A DNA stretch of 64,000 nucleotides from the NCBI GenBank assembly GCA_016932335.1, contig JAFGCZ010000010.1, forward strand, positions 33,181 to 97,180, read 5' to 3'. This stretch comes from Opitutales bacterium. GTDB taxonomy: Bacteria; Verrucomicrobiota; Verrucomicrobiia; Opitutales; Oceanipulchritudinaceae. The translations under genes and the position numbers were made by a program. Below the pieces are notes generated by a model. It worked only from the letters and a program-made list of their open reading frames with translations, made no database searches and was not told the DNA's origin. Positions 14,986-24,525 of this stretch are shown here, one piece after another (position 1 is the stretch's first letter; every line of letters begins with the position of its first letter).

Positions 14986-16836
14986 TTATTCTTCGATGGA
15001 GACGGGGAGGGTGCCTGTGGCGTTGATTTGGCCGGAGAGGAGCTTGGCCAGAGCGCGGTAGATGGCTCCGTTGCAACGTGGGATGGAGTCATTTGTCTCT
15101 ATTTCATCCACATTATAGGCAAAGGTAGCGAGGATGGCGTTGGACTGCTCGGCGTAGAAGCCGACGTTGTAGGGAGCCCGCAGACTGATGAAAATGGTGG
15201 TTTTGTTTTGGGCTTTGGCGGCGGAGAGAAGTTTTCGCTGCCGGACTATTTGCAGCTCCTTGGGCGGCAGTTGAGCCAGTGAGTGCAGATCGTCCATCCC
15301 GCCGAACTCCACCAGGCTCTGCGCGGGAGTGATGTCGCCTACGATGAGGACGTCCGCCAATTTCATCTGTGCTTGCTCTCCAGCGCCGGAGGGGGCCGTC
15401 TGGCTCCCGCAGGTGATGTCCACTTCCGGGAGGTATTCCCGTAACGCCGTGGCCAGTGTCGTTGCTTTGGTGGTATCGGGCATGTTTAGGTGAATGTGTC
15501 TAATCTCAGGACTCAAGGGAAACGCGCCATTGTTTTTTAGGACGACGATGCAGTGGTCCGCCAGATCCTGTTCCACTTTGCGGTGTTCGGCGCACCCGAG
15601 GATGCGTTCGGCCTGAGCCAAGGCGTCTTCGGGGCTGCAACGATCCTGTGTATCCAGATGGTATTGGAGCTTCAGCGCCTGAATGCGGGCGACGGAAGCG
15701 GCTATTTCCCCTTGGTTCAGGCGGCCGGTTTGCACTGCGCGGACAACAGCGTCGATCATGGTTTCAAGTCGGGGAATATCTGCGGGAGAACGCAGTTTCA
15801 TGGGGATCAGAGCGATATCGCAACCGGCCTCAAAGCAGTGGATTACGGCCTCGGTTTCACCAAAGTAGTCGGAGATGCTTTTCATGTCCAGCGCGTCGCT
15901 TATGATGACGCCCTGGTACCCCATATCCCCGCGCAGCAAGTCTGTGAGTATTTTGCGGGACATGGTGGCCGGAACCGGAATCTGCTCGCCGGTGCGGGTG
16001 GGGATCTCTGTTGAGTCCAGTTGCGGATACTGGATGTGGGCGGCCATAATCATACTGGGGGAACCGTGCTCTATGGCATAGCGGAAAGGTTTCAGGTCTA
16101 CGGCTTCAACCGTGCTGCGGTTGTGTTGCACACGGGGCAGGCCGGTATGGCTGTCTACGGTGGTGTCTCCATGCCCGGGAAAGTGTTTGAGGGTGGCAAT
16201 GATGCCTGCTTGCTGCATGGCGTTCATCTGCGCCGTGCCCAGTACGGACACCATATCGGCATCTTCTCCGAAAGAACGCACATTGATAACGGGGTTTCGG
16301 GGATTGATGTTTACGTCCACTGTGGGGGCAAAGTTGACATTAAATCCCAGGCTGAGCAGCTCTGTGGCGAGGATTTTCCCACTCTCTATGGCAAAGTAGT
16401 CTCCGAATGCGGGGTAGGTGGCCCCAATAGCCATATTTCCGGGCAATGCCGTGCAGTGGTTCCGGGGCAGGCGAACCACCCGGCCGCCTTCCTGATCCAC
16501 AGCGATGAAAAGGGGGCCGTGCCCGCCACGTTCTGCAGCATCCATCAAGTCGCGGTTGAGTTTTAGGATTTGCTCAGGCGTTTGCAGGTTCTCGGAAAAG
16601 AGAATGACTCCGCCGATTCCCAGCTCACCGATTGCCTCGGCCAATTCGGGGGGTAGTTCGGTAACGGGAGCAGGTTTACCCTCTGTCGAAAAATAGCGCA
16701 CATCCAGCATAAGTTTTTGGGCGATCATAAGCCTCAGGGCCTGATCTTCCTTACTCGTTGTGGCGACAAGTGTTTGGGATAGCGGGCAACAGAGGGCAAT
16801 GGCAAGTGCTATGAGGTATTTTAAACGATGGCGCAT
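14986..16836 (-). CDS. nagZ: Secreted GH3 beta-N-acetylhexosaminidase, NagZ-like
   Basis: 616 residues from ATG 16834-16836, which gives a normal signal peptide (MRHRLKYLIALAIALCCPLSQ); an ATG 19 codons earlier adds a poor leader. GH3 core: FIAVDQEGGRVVRLP (substrate loop), KHFPGHGDTTVDSH (catalytic His/Asp motif of NagZ-type enzymes) and the nucleophile motif VIISDALDMKSI. NagZ removes N-acetylglucosamine from muropeptides. Export and a C-terminal domain of some 230 residues make this longer than the cytoplasmic E. coli enzyme, so it may act on peptidoglycan or other amino sugars in the periplasm. It is convergent with the propeller gene. Confidence 0.85.
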   Translation of the reverse strand: MRHRLKYLIALAIALCCPLSQTLVATTSKEDQALRLMIAQKLMLDVRYFSTEGKPAPVTELPPELAEAIGELGIGGVILFSENLQTPEQILKLNRDLMDAAERGGHGPLFIAVDQEGGRVVRLPRNHCTALPGNMAIGATYPAFGDYFAIESGKILATELLSLGFNVNFAPTVDVNINPRNPVINVRSFGEDADMVSVLGTAQMNAMQQAGIIATLKHFPGHGDTTVDSHTGLPRVQHNRSTVEAVDLKPFRYAIEHGSPSMIMAAHIQYPQLDSTEIPTRTGEQIPVPATMSRKILTDLLRGDMGYQGVIISDALDMKSISDYFGETEAVIHCFEAGCDIALIPMKLRSPADIPRLETMIDAVVRAVQTGRLNQGEIAASVARIQALKLQYHLDTQDRCSPEDALAQAERILGCAEHRKVEQDLADHCIVVLKNNGAFPLSPEIRHIHLNMPDTTKATTLATALREYLPEVDITCGSQTAPSGAGEQAQMKLADVLIVGDITPAQSLVEFGGMDDLHSLAQLPPKELQIVRQRKLLSAAKAQNKTTIFISLRAPYNVGFYAEQSNAILATFAYNVDEIETNDSIPRCNGAIYRALAKLLSGQINATGTLPVSIEE

Positions 16837-17025
16837 AGAAGGGGGTTTTACGTGGTATTGTAGTTCATGTGATGTAACAGGAACAAGTCTCAAAAGTGCG
16901 CGTACTTCTATCGAAAATACGTTGGGTGCATTTGCGCTTTGTCAGGGATGTTTTAGCTTGTAGCAAACCGCTTCACTTCTCCCTTTTGATTTTTTATAAA
17001 TCAATTTATCTTTATATGTTGATTT

Positions 17026-17040
17026 GTCCTTGAAAAGGAC
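17026..17040 (+). promoter_or_regulatory. Hairpin in the metK leader
   Basis: GTCCTT-GAA-AAGGAC forms a perfect six-base stem 26 bases before the metK ATG, in an AT-rich leader. It could be a small regulatory element or a cover for translation start. It does not match a SAM riboswitch that I recognise. Confidence 0.3.
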
Positions 17041-17066
17041 TCCGGTTTGGTGAATAGTATACGATT

Positions 17067-18248
17067 ATGGCATCTTCCTTCAAATTCTCGTCCGAGTCTG
17101 TCTCCGAGGGGCACCCCGACAAAGTGGCAGACTATATCTCCGACAGCGTTCTGGACGCCTGTTTTACTCAGGATCCTTACAGCCGAGTAGCCTGCGAGAC
17201 GCTGGTGAAAAGCAATATGGTGACCTTGGCGGGGGAGATTACCACCTCTGCGGTCTTTGATGTAAACCAGGTGGTGCGCCAGGCTATCCGCGAGATCGGT
17301 TACAATACGCCGAAGGATGATGATGTATTCCATGCGGATGATGTATTTATCAACAATTATATTACCCGACAATCGCCCGACATTGCCCAGGGCGTAGATG
17401 CACGTGCTGTCGAAGGAAAGGACACAGATGAACAGGGTGCTGGAGACCAGGGCATTATGTTTGGTTATGCCTGTAATGAGACCGAGGAAATGATGCCTGC
17501 GGCCATTATGTTTGCCCACCGCATTCTCCGCAAACTGGCCGAACTGCGCAAGAGCGGTGCCGTGGACTGGCTCCGCCCGGATGCCAAAAGCCAGGTGGCC
17601 GTCAACTATGAAAACGGAGTGATTACCCACATCGACAACGTCGTGGTTTCCACGCAACACACTGCCGATGTAGACCACGCCACCATTCGTGAATTTATCA
17701 TTGAGCAGGTGATTCGGGAGGTGCTTCCCGCTGAATTGCTCAGCGCGGAAACGCAGTATCTGATCAATCCCACAGGCAAATTTGTGGTGGGTGGTCCGGC
17801 CGGTGATGCCGGTTTGACGGGTCGCAAGATCATTGTCGATACCTACGGCGGTTGGGGGCGCCACGGGGGCGGTGCTTTTTCTGGAAAAGATCCCTCCAAA
17901 GTAGACCGCTCCGCAGCTTATTTCTGCCGCTGGGTGGCCAAGAATGTGGTTGCTGCCGGCATCTGCGATATTTGCGAACTGCAGGTTGCCTATGCCATCG
18001 GTTATCCGAACCCGACCTCCATCCATATCGAGACTTTCGAAACTCTCAAAAACGGCTTGAATGAGCAGGCTGTAATTGAGGCCATCAAGCAGGTATTTTC
18101 TTTTAAACCCGCAGATATCGTCAAGCAGCTGGACCTCCTGCGTCCCATCTACCGGGAATCTACCAACTATGGCCATTTCGGGAAACCCGGTCTGCCTTGG
18201 GAACAGCTTAATAAAGTGGATGCACTGAAGGCAGCCTTGAACCTCTAA
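17067..18248 (+). CDS. metK: S-adenosylmethionine synthase
   Basis: 393 residues, normal length. Makes S-adenosylmethionine from methionine and ATP in the cytoplasm. Signatures: [16 protein letters not shown] near the N-terminus, [16 protein letters not shown] (about 125-140), the [20 protein letters not shown] phosphate-binding loop, and [12 protein letters not shown]. It is followed after 21 bases by ahcY, so the two steps of the methyl cycle are co-transcribed. No Shine-Dalgarno site is seen. Confidence 0.97.
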   Translation: MASSFKFSSESVSEGHPDKVADYISDSVLDACFTQDPYSRVACETLVKSNMVTLAGEITTSAVFDVNQVVRQAIREIGYNTPKDDDVFHADDVFINNYITRQSPDIAQGVDARAVEGKDTDEQGAGDQGIMFGYACNETEEMMPAAIMFAHRILRKLAELRKSGAVDWLRPDAKSQVAVNYENGVITHIDNVVVSTQHTADVDHATIREFIIEQVIREVLPAELLSAETQYLINPTGKFVVGGPAGDAGLTGRKIIVDTYGGWGRHGGGAFSGKDPSKVDRSAAYFCRWVAKNVVAAGICDICELQVAYAIGYPNPTSIHIETFETLKNGLNEQAVIEAIKQVFSFKPADIVKQLDLLRPIYRESTNYGHFGKPGLPWEQLNKVDALKAALNL

Positions 18249-18269
18249 CACCTCAACGGGAATTATTTT

Positions 18270-19706
18270 ATGACTTTAGTTCAGGAAAAAGTAGATTTTA
18301 AAGTGGCCGACATTACGCTGGCCGATTTTGGACGCAAGGAAGTGCAGATTGCTGAGCATGAGATGCCCGGTTTGATGGCTACCCGGGAGAAGTATGCTGC
18401 GCAAAAACCGCTGGCAGGTGTGCGTATTATGGGATCTCTGCATATGACAGTGCAGACGGCCGTTCTCATCGAAACCCTCAAAGATCTTGGGGCTGATGTC
18501 CGCTGGTGTTCCTGCAACATTTACTCCACCCAGAATCACGCCGCCGCTTATGTGGCCAAGTGTCTGGAGGTGCCTGTATTTGCCTGGAAGGGCGAAACCC
18601 TCGAAGAATACTGGTGGTGCACCTATCAGGCCATGACCTGGCCAGATGGCAAGGGCCCGCAGTTGATCGTGGATGACGGTGGTGATGCCACTCTGTTGAT
18701 CCATAAAGGCTATGAACTGGAAAATGGCTCTAAGTGGGTGGACGGTGAATCCTCCAGCCATGAAGAGGCTGTAATTAAAGCACTTTTGAAGCAGGTTGTT
18801 TCTGAAGACCCAACCCACTGGCACCAGGTTGCCGAAGAGTGGAAAGGAGTTTCCGAAGAAACCACCACGGGTGTACACCGCCTTTACGAACGCCAGCGCA
18901 ATGGAACGTTGCTGGTGCCTGCCATCAACGTAAACGACTCGGTAACCAAGAGCAAATTTGATAACCTCTACGGGTGTCGTGAATCGCTCATCGACGGTAT
19001 CAAACGTGCCACAGATGTGATGATTGCCGGTAAGGTTGCTGTGATCTGTGGATACGGCGATGTCGGCAAGGGTTGTGCTCAGGCCATGCGTGGTATGGGG
19101 GCTCAGGTTGTGGTAACCGAAGTTGACCCCATCTGTGCCTTGCAGGCCTCCATGGAAGGTTTCCGAGTGCTGACGGTGGAAGACACCCTTGGCTGGGGAA
19201 ATATTTATGTCACGACTACCGGTAACTGCGACATCATCACCGCCGAGCACATGAGCAAAATGGCGGACCAGGCAATTGTCTGCAATATTGGACACTTCGA
19301 TAACGAAATTCAGATCGATAAATTGCAGAAATTACCCGGACTAAGCCATGAGGTAATCAAGCCCGAAGATCAGGGCGCTGTAGACAAATATACCTTTGCC
19401 GACGGCCACAGCATCTACCTGCTGGCTAAGGGGCGTCTGGTCAATCTGGGCTGTGCCACCGGCCACCCCAGCTTTGTTATGAGCAACAGTTTTACCAATC
19501 AGGTGTTGGCACAGATGGATCTGTGGGCTCAGGTGGAAAAATATACTCCAGGTGTCTATATTTTGCCCAAGCATTTGGACGAAGAGGTTGCCCGCCTGCA
19601 CTTGTCCAAGATCGGAGCCAAGTTAACCAAGCTTTCTCCGGCGCAGGCCGATTACATCGGGGTAAAGGTCGAAGGGCCCTACAAGGCCGACCACTACCGC
19701 TATTGA
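18270..19706 (+). CDS. ahcY: S-adenosylhomocysteine hydrolase
   Basis: 478 residues; cleaves S-adenosylhomocysteine to adenosine and homocysteine, removing the product inhibitor of methyltransferases. Signatures: [16 protein letters not shown], the NAD-binding [17 protein letters not shown], and [14 protein letters not shown]. The length fits the bacterial long form with an insert in the middle (about 140-190). The C-terminal KADHYRY is typical of the family. Second gene of the metK operon; a terminator follows. Confidence 0.97.
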   Translation: MTLVQEKVDFKVADITLADFGRKEVQIAEHEMPGLMATREKYAAQKPLAGVRIMGSLHMTVQTAVLIETLKDLGADVRWCSCNIYSTQNHAAAYVAKCLEVPVFAWKGETLEEYWWCTYQAMTWPDGKGPQLIVDDGGDATLLIHKGYELENGSKWVDGESSSHEEAVIKALLKQVVSEDPTHWHQVAEEWKGVSEETTTGVHRLYERQRNGTLLVPAINVNDSVTKSKFDNLYGCRESLIDGIKRATDVMIAGKVAVICGYGDVGKGCAQAMRGMGAQVVVTEVDPICALQASMEGFRVLTVEDTLGWGNIYVTTTGNCDIITAEHMSKMADQAIVCNIGHFDNEIQIDKLQKLPGLSHEVIKPEDQGAVDKYTFADGHSIYLLAKGRLVNLGCATGHPSFVMSNSFTNQVLAQMDLWAQVEKYTPGVYILPKHLDEEVARLHLSKIGAKLTKLSPAQADYIGVKVEGPYKADHYRY

Positions 19707-19719
19707 TGAATCTTTGCGA

Positions 19720-19750
19720 AAGCCTCCCGATTCTCGGGGGGCTTTTTTTT
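19720..19750 (+). terminator. Rho-independent terminator after ahcY
   Basis: An 11-base stem (19720-19730 with 19734-19744, one G-T pair) with a TTC loop is followed by a run of eight T. It lies between the convergent ahcY and uvrB genes. Confidence 0.85.
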
Positions 19751-19757
19751 GCCCTGA

Positions 19758-21761
19758 TTATCGTTTCTTCTGCTTGTAGCGCCCTTTGCCGCTTCTTGCT
19801 TTGGGGCTTTTGTAACTGCCATCTTTGAGTGATTCAATCTGATCGCGGAGTAGGGCGGCTTTTTCGAACTCCAGTGCATTGGCTGCGGCCAGCATTTCGT
19901 TTTCCAACTGGGCTATTACTGTAGCCACATCGTCTTCGGCAACAACTTGTTGAGCATTTTCTGTGCTCTGGCTGTAAACATGCAGGCTTTGCTGTACCGG
20001 CCTCTGCACGCTTTGCGGTGTGATACCATGTTCCACATTGTAGGCCATCTGCTTTTCTCGCCTCTGTCGGGTTATCTCCAGCGTTTGTTTGAGGGATTCC
20101 GTCATCACATCGGCATAGAGTAGCACGCGTCCGTCAACATGGCGAGCAGCGCGCCCCGCCGTCTGTATGAGGCTGGTCTGGCTGCGCAGAAAACCTTCTT
20201 TATCGGCATCGAGAATGGCCACCAGGGCCACCTCTGGGAGGTCCAACCCTTCGCGCAGGAGGTTGACGCCCACAAGGACATCAAAATCTCCTTGACGCAA
20301 TTTGCGGAGAATTTCTACGCGCTCAATGGCGTCTATATCGCTGTGAAGATATTCTACACGTATACCGCGCTCCCGAAGGAATGCGCTCAGATCTTCCGAC
20401 ATGCGCTTGGTCAAGGTGGTGACGAGGATGCGCTCTCCTTTCTCTACGGCGTAAATGGTTTCCTGTATGAGATCCTCCACCTGATTTTCCAGAGGCCGCA
20501 CCTCCATTACGGGATCAAGCAACCCGGTTGGGCGGATGACCTGTTCGGCTATGGTTGAAGAACATTCGAGTTCATAGGCGGAAGGCGTAGCCGATACATA
20601 AAGAGCCTGCTTCATCACCTGATTGAATTCATCGAATTGCAGAGGTCGGTTTTCCAATGCGCTGGGCAGGCGGAATCCGTATTCCACCAGTCTGGATTTG
20701 CGGGCCCTGTCGCCGTTGTACATGGCCCGGATCTGGGGTAGGGTTACGTGGCTCTCATCAATGATGAGGAGAAAATCATCGGGAAAAAAGTCCAGCAGAC
20801 AGAAAGGGCGTTCAAAGGTCTCACGTCCAGAGAGGTGTCGGGAGTAGTTTTCAATGCCGTTACAAAAACCTACTTCCGCGAGCATTTCCAGATCGTATTC
20901 AGTGCGCATGCGGATACGCTGGGCTTCAACCAGCTTATTCTCCGATTCCAGTTGTCGCACCCGTTCTTCCAGTTCTCTGCGAATGCTTTTCACTGCCACT
21001 TCAATCCGATCTTTAGGGGTAATAAATTGAGTTGCCGGATAGAGGTGAAATTGATCCATAGAATTGCCGGTGGTTCCCGTGAGAGGATCCAACGCTTTGA
21101 TGGCCTCTACCTCGTCTCCCCAAAACTCGATGCGAATGGCGCTTTCCATATACGCCGGGAAAATATCAATGGTTTCTCCCCGAACGCGGAAGTGTCCGCG
21201 TTCAAAGCTGATATCATTACGTTCGTAGAGACCTTCTACCAATTTGCGCAGAAACGCATCTCGCTCTATTTGATCGCCCACATGAATGGGGATCATCATT
21301 TCCTTGAAGTCATCCGGATTTCCCAGCCCGTAGATACAGGAGACACTGGCCACCACCAGCACATCTCTTCGACTGATCAATGCGCTGGTGGCCGCAATGC
21401 GGAGACGCTCAATCTCGTCGTTGATGGAAGAGTCCTTCTCGATGTAGGTATCAGTCTGCGGGATGTAGGCTTCCGGTTGGTAGTAGTCGTAATAACTGAC
21501 AAAATACTCAACGGCATTTTCGGGGAAAAAGGCTTTAAACTCGCTATAAAGCTGTGCGGCCAGCGTTTTATTGTGGGAAATGACGAGGGTGGGGCGATTG
21601 GTTTGCTCCACAATATTGGCCATAGTAAACGTTTTTCCAGATCCGGTAACCCCTACAAGAGTCTGGTGTTTCTGACCACTGCGGATAGATTCGACCAATT
21701 GTGTGATGGCCTGTGGCTGGTCTCCTTGCGGGCGATAAGCAGATGCAATCTGAAAATTCAT
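19758..21761 (-). CDS. uvrB: UvrABC excinuclease subunit B
   Basis: 667 residues, full length. DNA-damage-loading helicase of nucleotide excision repair; works with UvrA and UvrC. P-loop [14 protein letters not shown] (about 37-50), the beta-hairpin [16 protein letters not shown] that grips [16 protein letters not shown] (Walker B), the helicase motif [14 protein letters not shown], and the C-terminal UVR domain ([20 protein letters not shown]) that binds UvrC. The lysine/arginine-rich tail is usual. No uvrA or uvrC nearby. Confidence 0.97.
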   Translation of the reverse strand: MNFQIASAYRPQGDQPQAITQLVESIRSGQKHQTLVGVTGSGKTFTMANIVEQTNRPTLVISHNKTLAAQLYSEFKAFFPENAVEYFVSYYDYYQPEAYIPQTDTYIEKDSSINDEIERLRIAATSALISRRDVLVVASVSCIYGLGNPDDFKEMMIPIHVGDQIERDAFLRKLVEGLYERNDISFERGHFRVRGETIDIFPAYMESAIRIEFWGDEVEAIKALDPLTGTTGNSMDQFHLYPATQFITPKDRIEVAVKSIRRELEERVRQLESENKLVEAQRIRMRTEYDLEMLAEVGFCNGIENYSRHLSGRETFERPFCLLDFFPDDFLLIIDESHVTLPQIRAMYNGDRARKSRLVEYGFRLPSALENRPLQFDEFNQVMKQALYVSATPSAYELECSSTIAEQVIRPTGLLDPVMEVRPLENQVEDLIQETIYAVEKGERILVTTLTKRMSEDLSAFLRERGIRVEYLHSDIDAIERVEILRKLRQGDFDVLVGVNLLREGLDLPEVALVAILDADKEGFLRSQTSLIQTAGRAARHVDGRVLLYADVMTESLKQTLEITRQRREKQMAYNVEHGITPQSVQRPVQQSLHVYSQSTENAQQVVAEDDVATVIAQLENEMLAAANALEFEKAALLRDQIESLKDGSYKSPKARSGKGRYKQKKR

Positions 21762-22061
21762 GGTAGATGCTCAAATGATCACCTATTATGTTGTCAGGTG
21801 CAAGCCTCTTCATTAAAAGTTTACTCACTTATTTTTATAAAGTTTTAAGAAGAAAACAGAATGCATGAATAACTTGCAACAATTGTAATACTAGTAGGTT
21901 ATAAAGAATATAGTAAATCTCTCATGCGTTAGCAGTTATGTCTCAGATGAAAGTGCATTATGAAACAGCTTGAACCGGACAAGGATTGTCTCTAATGCTG
22001 TTACACTACCATTCTAAACATTTTTTCGTAAAAAAATATTACTCTAAGAATTGATACCTGT
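21762..22061. other. Divergent intergenic region uvrB / envelope operon
   Basis: 300 AT-rich bases that must hold two divergent promoters. Hexamers such as TTGCAA (21874) and TATAAA (21900) are 20 bases apart, too far for a clear promoter. No SOS (LexA) box of the enterobacterial type is seen. No gene or RNA recognised. Confidence 0.35.
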
Positions 22062-23471
22062 ATGAGAGGGAATAAAAAATCACTTGCCCTGAAAGGGACT
22101 ATTGTCGGGCTTTGTTGCTTGGTTTCTGCGTGCACTTCCGTTCAGCAACAAAAAAAGCTGGATGTCTTTAACAGCCTTTACGCTACCGGGCAATACATGG
22201 CTGCCGCTCAAGGCGAAATCGCCGAAATTGGAACTCATCAAACGGATATTTCTTACCTTCTGGAGCATTTGCAGGCCGGTGTGGCTCTACGTTATGCAGA
22301 AGAATACCAGATGAGTAATGAATACTTTGACCGTTGTGAAGACTTCATCAAAGTACATGATGAGGACGTTTTCAGCAGTTCTGCTTCCAATGTTACGGCC
22401 ATTCTTGTAAATGATGCCGTGTTGGATTATCGTGCCTCGGAATATGACGGTATCATGGTAAACACCTACAAGGCGTTGAACTTCTGGCAACAGGGAAAGA
22501 AGGAGGATGCCCGCATTGAATTTAACCGGGCACTGGATCGTCAGAGACGAGCCAAAGAACGCTTCGCTGCGGAAATCGAGAAGCAAAACAAGGCTATTCA
22601 AGAAAAGCAGGCAGAAGAAAACGAACATCTTAGTGCTTCTGGGCGTAGTATTGATTTTGATAAAAGTATCAAAAATCCGGAAATCGATACGATCATCAGT
22701 CGCAATTATTCCAATCTTTCAGAATACAGGAAATACCCTGACTTTGTGAATCCTTTTACCACCTATATGGCAGGACTTTTCTTTATGTCTGAAGGGGATT
22801 ACAGTAAGGCAACAGACCTACTCAAAGAGTCCTATGGAATGGTTGATACTAACAGCACACTCAAGAACGATTTTTACAGTGTAGAGAAACGCAAATTTAA
22901 AAAGAGTGTCTGGGTTGTCTTTGAAAACGGTTTGGGACCTGTTAAGGAAGAATTCCGTGTGGATCTGCCGATCTTCCTATTAACAGATCAGGCTTACTGG
23001 ACTTCTTTTGCTTTTCCCCGTCTGGAGTTAAGATCTCAGGCATACTCTTATCTCGACGTTCGCAAGAACGGAGAACTCCTCGGTCGTACGGAAGAGGTGG
23101 CTTCCATGGACCGCATCGTGCAGACGGAGTTCGAAAAGCGTTTCCCGATGATTCTGACTCGTGCCATTGTTTCTACGGTAGTTAAGACCTACCTGCAGCA
23201 CGAAGCGCAGAAGAGCATGGGAGACTGGGGCGGTATTGCCGCTGCCATTTATCAGGGTGCGACGACTTCGGCCGACGTCCGTATCTGGACTGGCCTTCCC
23301 AAAGATTTCCAGGTCACTAAAGTTCCGATGCCCGAAGACGGTGTCCTTGAACTGGAAACACCCTCCGGAGTTCAATCCGTTATTAATCTGGAGGGCGTAG
23401 AGAGTGCTATCATCTATGTTAAGGCTCCCAAGCCAGGTGTTGCGCTCGATTACAGCATCATCAAATTCTAA
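22062..23471 (+). CDS. COG3014-like TPR lipoprotein, first gene of an envelope operon
   Basis: 469 residues with a lipoprotein signal (lipobox VSAC, Cys24). Residues about 30-170 are helical and TPR-like (LYATGQYMAAAQGEIAEIG, KALNFWQQGKKEDARIEFNR), with a coiled coil near 165-190. The C-terminal third is a beta-rich domain. Pattern and neighbours fit the COG3014 family, often next to lpoB- and ycfL-like genes. Likely anchored in an envelope membrane and acting as a scaffold. The next gene follows after nine bases. Confidence 0.65.
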   Translation: MRGNKKSLALKGTIVGLCCLVSACTSVQQQKKLDVFNSLYATGQYMAAAQGEIAEIGTHQTDISYLLEHLQAGVALRYAEEYQMSNEYFDRCEDFIKVHDEDVFSSSASNVTAILVNDAVLDYRASEYDGIMVNTYKALNFWQQGKKEDARIEFNRALDRQRRAKERFAAEIEKQNKAIQEKQAEENEHLSASGRSIDFDKSIKNPEIDTIISRNYSNLSEYRKYPDFVNPFTTYMAGLFFMSEGDYSKATDLLKESYGMVDTNSTLKNDFYSVEKRKFKKSVWVVFENGLGPVKEEFRVDLPIFLLTDQAYWTSFAFPRLELRSQAYSYLDVRKNGELLGRTEEVASMDRIVQTEFEKRFPMILTRAIVSTVVKTYLQHEAQKSMGDWGGIAAAIYQGATTSADVRIWTGLPKDFQVTKVPMPEDGVLELETPSGVQSVINLEGVESAIIYVKAPKPGVALDYSIIKF

Positions 23472-23480
23472 ATATATTAT

Positions 23481-23861
23481 ATGAAAAGAATATCTACACT
23501 GGCACCTCTTGCCATAGTGCTTCTCTTCCTTGCCGGTTGTGTGACCCAGCGTTACATGGATCCGCGAGTTCAGTTTATTGATACAACTCTTCCTCGTGAT
23601 ATTATCGTCACTTCGGTGAATACCCGAATCAATGACGGTGGCCTGCTGGAAATGCAGCTGAGCGCCCGTAATGATTCTTACTACGACAAGAACCTCGAGT
23701 ACCGTATCGAATGGCTCGATAACAACGGTTTCGAGATCAAGACTATTACCACCAAATGGAACCGTGTGTTTGTAAACCGTCATTCCGACTTCCGCGTGAT
23801 TCAAGTAGGTCCCTCGGAAGCGGCGGCGGATTTCCGCATCCAGATTCGTTACGCACGCTAA
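23481..23861 (+). CDS. YcfL-like (DUF1425) lipoprotein
   Basis: 126 residues, lipobox LAGC with Cys20. The rest is one small beta-sandwich (NDGGLLEMQLSARNDSYYDK, RIEWLDNNGFEIK, ADFRIQIRYAR) of the DUF1425/YcfL type. In E. coli ycfL lies directly before lpoB; the same order occurs here. Function unknown; co-expression with LpoB suggests a part in outer-membrane control of peptidoglycan synthesis. Confidence 0.7.
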   Translation: MKRISTLAPLAIVLLFLAGCVTQRYMDPRVQFIDTTLPRDIIVTSVNTRINDGGLLEMQLSARNDSYYDKNLEYRIEWLDNNGFEIKTITTKWNRVFVNRHSDFRVIQVGPSEAAADFRIQIRYAR

Positions 23862-23889
23862 CTTTTAATTAACAACCCAAATCATAATT

Positions 23890-24501
23890 ATGAAACGCAA
23901 AGCTTCTTTGTTTCTCAGTGCAGTGATTGCCATCTTTGTCCTTTCCGGCTGCACCACGACTGAAAATATCAATACGCAGGATGACCGCGGCCAAGCTGTT
24001 ATGGGGCTGGATTACCGTGACTTCCAAAATGCTGCCGCTGAAGCCGTCAGTGACATGTTGATGTCCGGTGCAGTGGATAAGCCTGATGGCAGCCGTTACG
24101 TGCTGGCTATCTCCCGTGTGGTCAATGATACCATGCAGCGCATCGATACCGACCAGTTGATTAAGAAGATCCGTGTAGAGTTGCTGCGCAGCGGTAAGGT
24201 GGTTGTTACCACAGCCGTAGGCGCCGATGGACCGGAAGATGCTATGTCCCGCCAGGCACGCGAATTGCGCGAAGACGACGAGTTTAATCAGGGAACCGTG
24301 GCCAAAAAGGGCCAGATGATTGCTCCAGAATTGAGCCTTTCCGGTAAAATTATTCAGCGCAATGTTCGTATTAATAGCAGCAAGCAGCAGGTTGAATACT
24401 ACTTCCAGCTGACCCTGACGGACATCAATACCGGCCTTGCTTTCTGGGAAGGTGAAACAGTGATCGGGAAGCGTGGCAGCAACCGTTCTGTTTCCTGGTA
24501 A
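23890..24501 (+). CDS. lpoB: Penicillin-binding protein activator LpoB-like lipoprotein
   Basis: 203 residues with lipobox LSGC (Cys21). The mature part (LDYRDFQNAAAEAVSDMLMS ... RYVLAISRVVNDTMQRIDTD ... LSGKIIQRNVRINSSKQQ) matches LpoB, an outer-membrane lipoprotein that reaches through the wall to switch on a class A penicillin-binding protein in E. coli. The linker between Cys21 and the domain is short, unlike the long proline-rich one of E. coli. Third gene of the operon. Confidence 0.8.
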   Translation: MKRKASLFLSAVIAIFVLSGCTTTENINTQDDRGQAVMGLDYRDFQNAAAEAVSDMLMSGAVDKPDGSRYVLAISRVVNDTMQRIDTDQLIKKIRVELLRSGKVVVTTAVGADGPEDAMSRQARELREDDEFNQGTVAKKGQMIAPELSLSGKIIQRNVRINSSKQQVEYYFQLTLTDINTGLAFWEGETVIGKRGSNRSVSW

Positions 24502-24525
24502 GCTTAACCCCCATTTTTCATCTTT

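Noticed and set aside
17001..18251. 416-codon open frame antisense to metK
   Set aside because: metK is certain on the other strand; the antisense frame has no family likeness and arises from codon bias.
18276..19295. 339-codon open frame antisense to ahcY
   Set aside because: Shadow of the conserved ahcY gene.
20748..21848. 366-codon plus-strand frame across uvrB
   Set aside because: Shadow of uvrB; no start signal and no domain.
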